Part shown: positions 1 to 7,192 of the stretch, piece after piece
Numbering within the stretch: position 1 is the stretch's first letter
Layout: the number at the start of each line of letters is the position of its first letter
Assembly (NCBI GenBank): GCA_041589295.1
Contig: JBFHVZ010000034.1
Span: 1-22,668, forward strand
Source: Bermanella sp041589295
GTDB taxonomy: Bacteria; Pseudomonadota; Gammaproteobacteria; Pseudomonadales; Oceanobacteraceae
Length of the DNA stretch: 22,668 bases
Reading direction: 5' to 3'
The notes under the pieces: generated by a model
The model's input: the letters and a program-made list of their open reading frames with translations, nothing else
The model's database searches: none
What the model was told of the DNA's origin: nothing
Position numbers and translations under genes: made by a program

Positions 1-12
1 ACTGGACACTAA

Positions 13-987
13 TTACTTCCTAAACCTCGCCCGGTATTCGCCGGGCGTAAGTCCCGTTTCCCGCTTAAACAATTTTGCGAACGCGCTTTGATCCATATAG
101 CCCACTAAGCTGGCAATAGTATCTATGGGTTTGCGGCTATTTTCTAAGTGCTTTTTCGCAGCGTCGATACGTATACGCTGTAAATATTGTAGCGGCGTAT
201 CTTGCGTGGCGAGTTTAAAGCGGCGTTTAAATGTACGTGTCGATAGTGCAAATTTTTCTGCTAACCCATCTAAATTAATGCGTTCGGCATAATGCTGTTC
301 AAGCCATTCTTGGATTTTTAGAATGTCGGTATCTTGGTGATATTTCTTTCCGGGAATTTCGCTATACACGCTTTGTTCATGACGGCCCACATCAATCACA
401 AAGGCTTTTGCGGTTTGTTTGGCGACGTCGTGACCGTAATAGCGTTCCATTAAGAAGATGCCTAAATCTAACCAAGCCATGCCGCCGCCTGAACAAAAGA
501 TATTACCGTCGGCGGTAATGAGCTGTGCCGGTTCTAACAAGACGTTGGGATAACGTTGGTGAAATAGCTCGGTAAAGCCCCAGTGGGTGGTGGCTTTTTT
601 TCCGTTTAATATGCCTGCTTCTGCTAATAGAAACGCGCCGGTATCGTTGCTGGCAATGTCACACCCTTGTTGTAAAAGACGCTGAATAATCGGGAATAAG
701 GTTTTGTTTTCGTTGAGGGTTGTGTCGATGCGGCCGACCATAGTAGGGATAAACAACAGGTCACTGTGTTTTACGTCTTCTAACGAGCAATGAGCGTTTA
801 GTGTAATCCCGTTGGCGCATTGAACGGGGTTACCATCTAAACTAGCGATTTGAACCTTAAACATAGGGGTTTGCGGTTCGCCGTGAATACGCTGCCAAAT
901 GACGCCGGCCATGGCGAATAGATCGGCCGTGCCTGTGATGGAGGTGGCGAGGGCATCCTTATAAGCCAGAATTGTCACGGTCTTCAT
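13..987 (-). CDS. GlxA-type transcriptional regulator (DJ-1/PfpI domain plus AraC HTH)
   Basis: A 324-residue cytoplasmic DNA-binding regulator of the GlxA subfamily. Residues 1 to about 190 form a class I glutamine amidotransferase-like DJ-1/PfpI domain. Residues about 222-322 are an AraC-type double helix-turn-helix, with LAEKFALSTRTFKRRFK as the first HTH and the family signature GYMDQSAFAKLFKRETGLTPGEYR at the end, shown here only to mark its position near 296-319. In many relatives the nucleophile elbow reads CTGAFLLA; here it is DTGAFLLA with Asp115, so the domain is probably a ligand sensor rather than an enzyme. Length is normal for the family. The stop lies close to the window edge, so downstream partners are unseen. 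Upstream is the repeat-rich stretch, so its promoter probably lies in or beside the repeats. The target genes cannot be read from sequence. Confidence 0.93.
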   Translation of the reverse strand: MKTVTILAYKDALATSITGTADLFAMAGVIWQRIHGEPQTPMFKVQIASLDGNPVQCANGITLNAHCSLEDVKHSDLLFIPTMVGRIDTTLNENKTLFPIIQRLLQQGCDIASNDTGAFLLAEAGILNGKKATTHWGFTELFHQRYPNVLLEPAQLITADGNIFCSGGGMAWLDLGIFLMERYYGHDVAKQTAKAFVIDVGRHEQSVYSEIPGKKYHQDTDILKIQEWLEQHYAERINLDGLAEKFALSTRTFKRRFKLATQDTPLQYLQRIRIDAAKKHLENSRKPIDTIASLVGYMDQSAFAKLFKRETGLTPGEYRARFRK

Positions 988-1013
988 TTGTAGCTACCTG
1001 CATTGCTATAACT

Positions 1014-1301
1014 GCGTTAATTTAATGGCGAGCACTTGTCATTTATAACCCGATAAAATCCGCGCGCTCGCCATTAACTTGCCTTGTTCTAGCTTCTTCG
1101 GTGACGCTACAAAAACTTTGTAGCCACCGAGTTAAAGCTATCTGCGTTGCTTGTATTGCGTTGATTTAATAGCGAGCACTTGTCATTTCTAACCCGATAA
1201 AATCCGCGCGCTCGCCATTAACTTGCCTTGTTCTAGCTTCTTCGGTGACGCTACAAAAACTTTGTAGCTAACGAGTTAAAGCTATCTGCGTTGCTTGTAT
1301 T
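1014..1301. repeat. 144-bp tandem duplication with internal hairpins
   Basis: Two nearly identical 144-bp units lie head to tail at 1014-1157 and 1158-1301. Each begins GCGTTRATTTAATRGCGAGC. In unit 1 TTAATGGCGAGC faces its perfect complement GCTCGCCATTAA about 35 bases on; unit 2 has one mismatch. Each unit also contains GCTACAAA-aac-TTTGTAGC, an 8-bp stem extended in unit 1 by CGGTG/CACCG. Degenerate part copies flank the pair: about 990-1013 on the left, 1422-1449 on the right (similar to the GCCTTGTTCTAGC section), and 1471-1495 (CGCTCGCCATTAACTTGCC again). No open reading frame fits, so this looks like a dispersed non-coding repeat family rather than a gene. Confidence 0.9.
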
Positions 1302-1306
1302 GCGTT

Positions 1307-1421
1307 GAAGGCTTTTCAAAAAATGCTCACTGGCGCAGCCAGAACGAACTTTAGTTCGGCCCGTAGGGTGAGCAGAGCGAATATTTACTACCTGTAGACT
1401 CCGCTTTTTTGAAAAGCCTTC
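1307..1421. mobile_element. 115-bp MITE-like element with perfect 17-bp terminal inverted repeats
   Basis: The left end GAAGGCTTTTCAAAAAA (1307-1323) is the exact reverse complement of the right end at 1405-1421. Inside, further stems are nested: TGCTCAC (1324-1330) with GTGAGCA (1368-1374), TGGC-gca-GCCA (1331-1341), and CGAACT-tt-AGTTCG (1345-1358). The single strand can therefore fold into one long branched hairpin. There is no coding capacity and no clear target-site duplication. It sits between the second 144-bp unit and a diverged fragment of the same repeat, as if it had inserted into the array. It could instead be a structured intergenic repeat of the REP/ERIC kind; a transposase origin is not shown. 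Confidence 0.6.
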
Positions 1422-1497
1422 GCCTTGTCTTAGCTGCCTCGATTACGCTTTAACCACATGAAAGTAAAGAGCGCTCGCCATTAACTTGCCTTGTTTA

Positions 1498-1590
1498 TCG
1501 CTAGCATGGCTAGCTCCTACGGGCTCAAGGCTTGAAACTGGGCCTATCTTTCCATTCGCTAGCATGGCTAGCTCCTACGGGCTCAAGGCT
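1498..1590. repeat. 35-bp direct repeat, two copies
   Basis: Copies at 1498-1532 and 1556-1590 are identical, starting TCGCTAGCATGGCTAGCTCC and ending GGGCTCAAGGCT. The start GCTAGC-atg-GCTAGC is itself made of two six-base palindromes. A shortened third copy (TCGCTAGCATGGCTAGC) lies at 3551-3567 between the acyl-CoA dehydrogenase and the enoyl-CoA hydratase genes, so the motif is dispersed. Function unknown. The rest of the gap up to 1739 shows no gene or convincing terminator. Confidence 0.85.
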
Positions 1591-1739
1591 CGAACATGTG
1601 TCACCCAAGATTATCTGTCTTGACACGAATAAACCGTGTTATGTCATAACTGCCAATCTAACTCAAGCCTTAGCTTTGTCATGCTAGTGGAATAATCCTT
1701 TCCATTGTTCCTAATTTGGCTTTGACCGGGCGGTTCCCC

Positions 1740-3533
1740 ATGACAGATACCTTGATTGATCGACGCGAGTTAGCGTTTCAACTGTATGACATGCAGAACG
1801 TCGAATCCCTTTGTGAGCGCAGTGAGTATGCGGATCATAGTCGCGAGACCTTTGAGTCGGCGCTGGATACGGCCGAGCAAATCGCAAAAGAATTGTTTGC
1901 ACCCCATAACCGAAAGGCGGACGAGCAAGAGCCTACCTTTGATGGCAAAACCGTGTCTATGCGTCCAGAGGTCAAGGTGGCGTTTGATGCTGTGGCTAAG
2001 GCGGGGTTTATCGCTGGGCGCGAAGATTACGAATTAAGTGGCATGCAGTTACCTGAGTCCGTCATGTCAGCCTGTATGAGCTTGTTTACCGCGGCAAATC
2101 CGAGCACGGCGGCCTATCCGTTTTTAACCATGGCAGCGGCAGGTGTGGTGAAAAACTTTGCCAGTGACGCTTTACGCGAGCAGTTTTTACCGAAAATGTT
2201 AGCCGGTCGCTTCACGGGCACCATGGCGTTGACCGAACCCCATGCAGGCTCGTCGTTGGCAGACATCCGCACTAAGGCCGTTTTGGCCGACGACGGCACC
2301 TATCGCATCCAAGGCAATAAAGTGTTTATTTCAGGTGGCGATCACGAACTCAGCGACAACATCGTGCATTTGGTGTTAGCGAAAATCGAAGGGGCTCCTG
2401 TTGGCGTGAAAGGGATTTCACTTTTTTTGGTGCCTAAGTTTTTGTTAGATGAAAACGGCGAACCTGCGCAGCGAAATGACGTGGCTCTTGCGGGTTTGTT
2501 TCACAAGTTGGGCTATCGCGGCACCACATCCACAGCGCTAAATTTTGGCGAAAACAACCAGTGTGTCGGTTATTTAATTGGTGAACCTCATCGCGGTCTA
2601 AGTTACATGTTTCAAATGATGAATGAAGCGCGTTTAGGTGTGGGTATGGGCGGCGCTGCAATTGGTTATCGCGGCTATCAGTTGGCACTGGATTATGCGA
2701 AAGACCGCCCACAGGGTCGCTTACCTTCTGCGTCGGACCCGTCTACAGATCCCGTGGCAATCATAAACCATGCTGACGTTAAGCGTATGTTGCTTGCACA
2801 AAAAGCTTACGCCGAAGGTGCGCTGTCTTTGTGTTTTTATGGCGCACGTTTAATTGACGACGCACACACCGCCAGTGGCAGTGAAAAAGAACAAGCGCAA
2901 CTGATTTTAGATTTGCTCACACCCATCTTAAAAGCCTGGCCGTCGGAGTTTGGACCAAAAGCAAATGATCTTGCGATTCAGGTGCATGGCGGCGCGGGCT
3001 ACACCCGTGAATACGACGCTGAATTATGTTGGCGCGACAATCGCCTAAACCCGATCCACGAAGGCACCAATGGCATCCAATCGCTGGATTTGCTCGGGCG
3101 AAAAGTGTGGCAGCAACAAGGCCAAGGTTTGCAGCTATTACACAAAACCATAATGGACACCATTGCCAGCAGTCACGAGCAATTTGCATTGTGGGGTGAA
3201 CAACTTAAACAAACGCTCGGCAAAATTGCACAAGTCACCACTGTCATTGCGAAGCATATTCAAAAAGACCCAGATAATGCGTTAGCAAACAGCCATGCGT
3301 ATTTATCCATGATGGGGCATACCGTTGTGGCTTGGTTGTGGCTAAAACAAGCGAATGTGGCGCAAGAAAAAATGTCCCAAGTAAAAACACCGCAAGAACG
3401 CGCGTTTTACGCGGGCAAAATCCAAGCGGCCCAATACTTTTATGTGTGGGAATTGCCCTTAGTTGAGCGCGACGCTGCGGTGTTATTGTCTATGGATAGT
3501 ACATGCATATCTATGCAGGAAGATTGGTTTTAA
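1740..3533 (+). CDS. Acyl-CoA dehydrogenase, DmdC/long-form type
   Basis: A 597-residue flavoprotein of the long (about 600 aa) acyl-CoA dehydrogenase subfamily, which also contains 3-methylmercaptopropionyl-CoA dehydrogenase (DmdC). It should oxidise an acyl-CoA to the 2-enoyl-CoA in the cytosol. Family landmarks are MALTEPHAGSSLADIRTKA at about 162-180 (flavin/substrate region), SGGDHELSDNIVHLVLAK at about 198-215, and VHGGAGYTREY followed by RDNRLNPIHEGTNGIQ, in which Glu441 aligns with the catalytic base. I chose the ATG at 1740 over an upstream TTG at 1716 because the conserved N-terminus starts there. The enoyl-CoA hydratase starts 62 bases downstream on the same strand, so two successive beta-oxidation-type steps are probably co-transcribed. 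The substrate is not determined: a medium or long acyl-CoA or a DMSP-derived thioester are both possible. Confidence 0.92.
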   Translation: MTDTLIDRRELAFQLYDMQNVESLCERSEYADHSRETFESALDTAEQIAKELFAPHNRKADEQEPTFDGKTVSMRPEVKVAFDAVAKAGFIAGREDYELSGMQLPESVMSACMSLFTAANPSTAAYPFLTMAAAGVVKNFASDALREQFLPKMLAGRFTGTMALTEPHAGSSLADIRTKAVLADDGTYRIQGNKVFISGGDHELSDNIVHLVLAKIEGAPVGVKGISLFLVPKFLLDENGEPAQRNDVALAGLFHKLGYRGTTSTALNFGENNQCVGYLIGEPHRGLSYMFQMMNEARLGVGMGGAAIGYRGYQLALDYAKDRPQGRLPSASDPSTDPVAIINHADVKRMLLAQKAYAEGALSLCFYGARLIDDAHTASGSEKEQAQLILDLLTPILKAWPSEFGPKANDLAIQVHGGAGYTREYDAELCWRDNRLNPIHEGTNGIQSLDLLGRKVWQQQGQGLQLLHKTIMDTIASSHEQFALWGEQLKQTLGKIAQVTTVIAKHIQKDPDNALANSHAYLSMMGHTVVAWLWLKQANVAQEKMSQVKTPQERAFYAGKIQAAQYFYVWELPLVERDAAVLLSMDSTCISMQEDWF

Positions 3534-3550
3534 GCGAGCTACGTTGTTGT

Positions 3551-3567
3551 TCGCTAGCATGGCTAGC
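3551..3567. repeat. Partial third copy of the 35-bp repeat
   Basis: TCGCTAGCATGGCTAGC in the 62-base gap between the dehydrogenase and hydratase genes matches the first 17 bases of the repeats at 1498 and 1556; the match then ends. Confidence 0.7.
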
Positions 3568-3595
3568 ACCTATAAGTCTAATAACAAAGAGAAGT

Positions 3596-4375
3596 ATGAT
3601 GGATGTCATTGTTGAAAAACACGGCCATATTTTATTAATTGGTTGGAATCGCCCGCAAAAATACAATGCACTGACGGTGGATATGTATCACCAATTAGCG
3701 AAGGCCTACTATAAGCTACAACATGATCGCGATTTGCGTGTGGCGGTTGTGTACGGCGAAGGCGATCACTTCACTGCTGGTTTGCAATTGGATGATTGGA
3801 CGTCGGTTTTTAGTGAAGGCCAGTTGCCAGCCTTAGCCGATGACGAACTGGACCCTTATGGTTTATCCGGCGATATTTTATGTAAACCAGTCATTATGGC
3901 GGTGAAAGGGTTTTGCTACACAGCAGGTGTTGAACTCATGTTAAATAGCGATATTCGAATCGCGGCTGATAACACCCGCTTTGCACAACTCGAAGTACAA
4001 CGTGGTTTTCATGCGTGTGGTGGTGCGACCTTGCGTTTACCGCAAGAAATGGGCTGGGCTAACGCACAGCGTTATTTGCTGACAGGCGACGAATGGACAG
4101 CGCAGCAAGCGTTAGACTGGGGCATGGTGCAACAGGTCGTTAAGGCTGACGATGTTATGCATGCCGCACTGGCTATGGCAGAGAAGGTCGCCAAAGCAGC
4201 GCCCTTAGGCGTGCAGGGCAGCTTGATGTCATCTAAGTACGTACGTATGCAAACCGAGGCGGACGCCAAGGCCCGTTTATACCGAGACTTACAACCCATT
4301 ATGAAAAGCAAAGATATGCAAGAAGGGGTAATGTCTTTTTTACAACGTCGTGAGGCGGTGTTCAGTGGTGAATAG
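3596..4375 (+). CDS. Enoyl-CoA hydratase/isomerase (crotonase) family protein
   Basis: A 259-residue single-domain crotonase, normal length. It should add water to, or isomerise, a 2-enoyl-CoA. The oxyanion-hole stretches are FTAGLQLDD (about 59-67) and CYTAGVELML (about 107-116). The two glutamates of classical hydratases appear conserved: Glu113 in AGVELM and Glu133 in QLEVQRG, so it is likely a hydratase rather than a one-glutamate isomerase. Two ATGs follow each other at 3596 and 3599, behind the purine-rich AAAGAGAAG; 3599 gives the better spacing, and the difference is one Met. A longer reading frame back to 3503 overlaps the dehydrogenase and adds unrelated residues, so it was not used. 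With the dehydrogenase upstream it forms a two-step module, beta-oxidation or possibly DmdC/DmdD-like. Confidence 0.9.
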   Translation: MMDVIVEKHGHILLIGWNRPQKYNALTVDMYHQLAKAYYKLQHDRDLRVAVVYGEGDHFTAGLQLDDWTSVFSEGQLPALADDELDPYGLSGDILCKPVIMAVKGFCYTAGVELMLNSDIRIAADNTRFAQLEVQRGFHACGGATLRLPQEMGWANAQRYLLTGDEWTAQQALDWGMVQQVVKADDVMHAALAMAEKVAKAAPLGVQGSLMSSKYVRMQTEADAKARLYRDLQPIMKSKDMQEGVMSFLQRREAVFSGE

Positions 4376-4427
4376 CTGCTTTTAAAAGTGAATAGCCCTT
4401 GGGTCTGCCCGAGCTAACGCCTAAACT

Positions 4428-4458
4428 ATTGTTCACCATAGCGTTTTGAGTGAACAAT
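4428..4458 (+). promoter_or_regulatory. Inverted repeat immediately before the RibD-like start codon
   Basis: ATTGTTCAC (4428-4436) and GTGAACAAT (4450-4458) are perfect complements separated by 13 bases. The right arm ends one base before the ATG at 4460 and covers the place of the ribosome-binding site. It could be a repressor operator or a translation-blocking hairpin; no T-tract follows, so it is not a terminator. Confidence 0.45.
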
Positions 4459-4459
4459 C

Positions 4460-5065
4460 ATGCAAATCTCGGTTTACATCGCCACCAGTTTAGATGGCTT
4501 TATTGCTAGGTTGGACGACGATCTAACTTGGTTAGACGAAGCCAGTGCAAACGTCCCCAAAGGGGAGGACATGGGCTACAGTGCATTTATGGCAAGCGTC
4601 GATGTATTGGTTATGGGGCGCAAAACCTACGAAAAAGTTTTGTCATTTGGTGTCGACTGGCCCTACGAAAAACATGTGATTGTTTTATCCTCGCAGAATT
4701 TAACCATAGCGGAAAACTTATACGGTAAGGTTTCGCTTTCTAACGAAGCGCCGTCTGTGATTGCTAAGCGATTAAAAGCTCAAGGCGTAAAACGTGTGTA
4801 TTTAGATGGCGGCGAAACTATCCGCCGTTTTTTGCGAGCTGGACTTGTGACGGATATGTGCATCACTCAGGTGCCTGTCATGTTGGGCTCCGGCAAGCCC
4901 TTGTTCTTGTCGGAGCCAAACAAGCACTCAAACAAGGACCCAAACACAGGTGCGGGCCAGAACCCAAGCCCTGAGCTGAGTCGTTGGCAGCTCATTGATA
5001 GTCGATCCTACGAATTTGGTTTCGTGCAAAGTACGTGGGCGCTTAGTCATGAGCCTGCTGAATAA
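4460..5065 (+). CDS. Dihydrofolate reductase-fold (RibD C-terminal domain) protein
   Basis: A 201-residue cytoplasmic protein with the DHFR-like fold of the RibD C-terminal family, presumably an NADPH-dependent reductase of unknown substrate. It starts with the family pattern MQISVYIATSLDGFIA, followed by VMGRKTYEKVL (51-61), the nucleotide-binding stretch VYLDGGETIRRFL (about 113-125) and PVMLGSGKPLF (139-149). A low-complexity Asn/Pro-rich insert (about 152-172) lies before the final strand and is not typical of relatives. It is not a canonical antifolate target. An inverted repeat touches the start codon. Its 3' end overlaps the end of the convergent cytochrome c gene by 23 bases. Physiological role unknown. 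Confidence 0.85.
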   Translation: MQISVYIATSLDGFIARLDDDLTWLDEASANVPKGEDMGYSAFMASVDVLVMGRKTYEKVLSFGVDWPYEKHVIVLSSQNLTIAENLYGKVSLSNEAPSVIAKRLKAQGVKRVYLDGGETIRRFLRAGLVTDMCITQVPVMLGSGKPLFLSEPNKHSNKDPNTGAGQNPSPELSRWQLIDSRSYEFGFVQSTWALSHEPAE

Positions 5066-5498
5066 AATGCAATAGGTTTATGCGGTCTTCTTCGTCTCTT
5101 AAGCTTCTAAAGCTCATTTTCAGATCGGGCACCGCGCGCTTAGTGTTTTGTAAAAAATAGTTAAGATTTGCGAGTGTCCAGACATGGCCAGATGTTGCCA
5201 TGGACTCTGAATAGTCAAAGCCTTTTGCCGTTCCGGCCTTACGGCCTATTACATTCCATAAATTCGGTCCTGTATTGTGCTTACCCTTTGCATTGATGTC
5301 GTGACAAGTGCTGCACTTACGTTCAAACAATGCTTTTCCTTCGTTGATATCCGCTTGCGCCAAAGACGCCATAAAGCCTTCTGGTAATTCAGGGGAAAAC
5401 GATTTTAGACTTTCATCAGCTGATGCGGATGTGGACATCAACATAATAAAAAGCGCTGCAAAAATAGTGGATCTGTGCGTGTTATTGGGGCATTTCAT
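5043..5498 (-). CDS. Class I c-type cytochrome, periplasmic
   Basis: A 151-residue secreted monohaem cytochrome c of the mitochondrial/c2 type. Residues 1-27 form a Sec signal peptide (positive start, hydrophobic core, TSASA cleavage region). The haem site is CSTCH (62-66). GPNLWNVIGRKAG and FDYSESM follow as in cytochromes c2/c550, and Met128 in DLKMSF is the likely sixth ligand. It should carry electrons in the periplasm. The ATG at 5498 was chosen over an upstream in-frame start near 5570 because only this one gives a proper signal peptide, and GGGTGGTGAAACC precedes it. It is convergent with, and overlaps, the RibD-like gene. The redox partner is unknown; no oxidase or dehydrogenase gene is adjacent. 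Confidence 0.92.
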   Translation of the reverse strand: MKCPNNTHRSTIFAALFIMLMSTSASADESLKSFSPELPEGFMASLAQADINEGKALFERKCSTCHDINAKGKHNTGPNLWNVIGRKAGTAKGFDYSESMATSGHVWTLANLNYFLQNTKRAVPDLKMSFRSLRDEEDRINLLHFIQQAHD

Positions 5499-5645
5499 GG
5501 TTTCACCACCCGGTAATTTGAACAGGTTATTATTCAAATAGCAGATTGCTTTATTCTTGATATAAGTCATGGCAAGATCAGCTTTCTGCTTTTCAACGCT
5601 TATTCTTATAGGCGAAAAATAACAATAAAAGGAATCAAGAACGCC

Positions 5646-6125
5646 ATGAAACCCTGTTTATTTTGCAGCATCATTGAGGGAAAGGAAGCCGCCGTAAAAG
5701 TGTATGAAGACGAACACTGCATGGCGTTTATGGACATCTTCCCTATTAGCGAAGGTCACGTCTTGCTAATACCGAAAGCACATAGTGAAAAGTTAGACGA
5801 ACAAGATAAATCAATACAAATGCACTTATATTTAGTCAGCAACGAGATTATTGCAGCTCAACGCAAAGCGGGACTTGGTGTAAATGGTACGCACTTCTTA
5901 ATTAATGATGGCAAAGACACCAATCAACATATTCAGCACGTTCATATACACCTGATTCCCCGCAAGCAAAAAGATAACTTAAATTTTGCCTACAAAATTT
6001 TTATGCACTTTAGTGGCTTATTTGGTTTTAGAACTAAACAGGCTCAACTAGAGCAGGTTGCACAAGGTATTCGCCAGCACATGCCGGCGCGCATTCAAGA
6101 TTCTCCGTTGCAGCAAGCGTGCTAG
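5646..6125 (+). CDS. HIT-family nucleotide-binding protein
   Basis: A 159-residue histidine-triad protein, likely a nucleotidyl hydrolase or transferase acting on AMP/dinucleoside-type substrates in the cytosol. The triad HVHIHLI is at 98-104. The N-terminus CLFCSIIEGKEAAVKVYEDE carries the CxxC found in many zinc-containing HIT proteins, although the second zinc-ligand pair is not clear. IFPISEGHVLLIPKAH is the usual second strand. It ends 10 bases before the convergent reductase gene. AAAGGA about 14 bases upstream is a plausible ribosome-binding site. Residues after about 110 are less conserved. The exact substrate cannot be read from sequence. Confidence 0.92.
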   Translation: MKPCLFCSIIEGKEAAVKVYEDEHCMAFMDIFPISEGHVLLIPKAHSEKLDEQDKSIQMHLYLVSNEIIAAQRKAGLGVNGTHFLINDGKDTNQHIQHVHIHLIPRKQKDNLNFAYKIFMHFSGLFGFRTKQAQLEQVAQGIRQHMPARIQDSPLQQAC

Positions 6126-6135
6126 TCTGCGGCGT

Positions 6136-7188
6136 TTAATCCATGGCTAAGTGAATATCATCACTGCCTGCATAACCCACACACAGCAGGGTTTTACCTT
6201 GCTGTTGTTCCTTCTTTGTTAAGCACTGATCATCAAGCAGGGTTAATTGACCTTGAACTTGTTTGCATTGGCAAGCGCTGCAAAAACCACTGCGACAAGA
6301 ATACGTAACGTCTAAGCCCATGGCTAAGGCAGCATCCAATACAGATTGACCGTTTGCGACAGGCACAGCATGGGTTTCGCCTTTTAGTGTTAGCTCTACC
6401 ACATGGTCGCCTAATTCGGGTTTGCTTGAGCTGTCTTTGTTTAGCAAGCCAGTAAAGCTTTCGATATAAATTTTGTCTTCTGTAACCTGACGTTTTTTAA
6501 TTTCGGCTAGGCAAGATTCCATCATGCCGGTAGGTCCGCACAGGTAGAAGGCTGTTTGGTCTAAGTCGTGGTCAAGCTCAGACTCTGTTAGTAGTTGACC
6601 GAGTTTTTTCTCATCAAGACGGCCCTTGTGTCCTTGCCATGTGTCGTCTGCTTGAGAAAGCACGTGAACCAACTTAAAGCGCTGTGGAAATTGGGTCGCA
6701 AGTGCGTCGAGTTCTGCTTTGTGTAAGATACTGGCTTGATGTCGGTTGCCAAAAAACAAGTGCACTTGGACTTCATCGTCTAGATACAAGGCAGTTTTGA
6801 CAATAGAAAGCATGGGTGTAATACCGCTGCCCGCTGCGATCAATACCAGCTTTTTAACCGATGAAGTTTTTGGTACGTAGCGGAACGGACTGTGTGAAAT
6901 GCTTGCGGGTACTGCATCACCGACTTTTAGGTAATTATTTAAGTAGTTCGAGATATAGCCGTCTTTAACCCGCTTTATGGTGACAGATAAGTGCTTGTCG
7001 ATTTTAGGTGCGCTGCACAGAGAGTAGCTGCGAAAAACCTGTTTGCCATGAATTTGCAGCTTAAACGTTAGAAATTGACCTGCATCGTAGTGCACCTTGT
7101 TAAACAAGGGGGGCTTAAAATGCACGGTGATGGCGTCATCTTCATGGTGTTCGACTTTGCGAACTCTGAGTGTTTTAAAATCTGACAT
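6136..7188 (-). CDS. FAD/NAD(P)H oxidoreductase with C-terminal 2Fe-2S ferredoxin domain
   Basis: A 350-residue soluble electron-transfer protein built like phenol-hydroxylase-type reductases and Rv3230c-type desaturase partners. Domains in order: flavin-binding barrel (1-105, FAD motif RSYSLCSAP at 53-61), NAD(P)H domain (110-245, GSGITPM at 120-126 and CGPTGMM at 217-223), and plant-type 2Fe-2S ferredoxin (about 262-350) with cluster ligands Cys298, Cys303, Cys306 and Cys336 (C-x4-C-x2-C-x29-C). It should pass electrons from NAD(P)H to a di-iron enzyme. It is the last gene of the six-gene operon and starts 4 bases after the membrane desaturase, which strongly suggests that enzyme, and possibly the ferritin-like protein and the second desaturase, as its acceptors. 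All cofactor motifs are intact. Confidence 0.93.
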   Translation of the reverse strand: MSDFKTLRVRKVEHHEDDAITVHFKPPLFNKVHYDAGQFLTFKLQIHGKQVFRSYSLCSAPKIDKHLSVTIKRVKDGYISNYLNNYLKVGDAVPASISHSPFRYVPKTSSVKKLVLIAAGSGITPMLSIVKTALYLDDEVQVHLFFGNRHQASILHKAELDALATQFPQRFKLVHVLSQADDTWQGHKGRLDEKKLGQLLTESELDHDLDQTAFYLCGPTGMMESCLAEIKKRQVTEDKIYIESFTGLLNKDSSSKPELGDHVVELTLKGETHAVPVANGQSVLDAALAMGLDVTYSCRSGFCSACQCKQVQGQLTLLDDQCLTKKEQQQGKTLLCVGYAGSDDIHLAMD

Positions 7189-7192
7189 GATG

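Noticed and set aside
1014..1301. Possible tRNA or small RNA cluster in the 144-bp repeats
   Set aside because: No cloverleaf or TTCRANY-type T-loop pattern was found; stems are explained by simple inverted repeats.
1716..1739. TTG start adding eight residues to the acyl-CoA dehydrogenase
   Set aside because: The ATG at 1740 begins the conserved N-terminus; the added residues have no family match and TTG is rare.
3503..3595. Longer N-terminus for the crotonase starting inside the dehydrogenase gene
   Set aside because: The extra 31 residues do not resemble crotonases and run through the dispersed repeat; the ATG pair at 3596/3599 has a purine-rich site before it.
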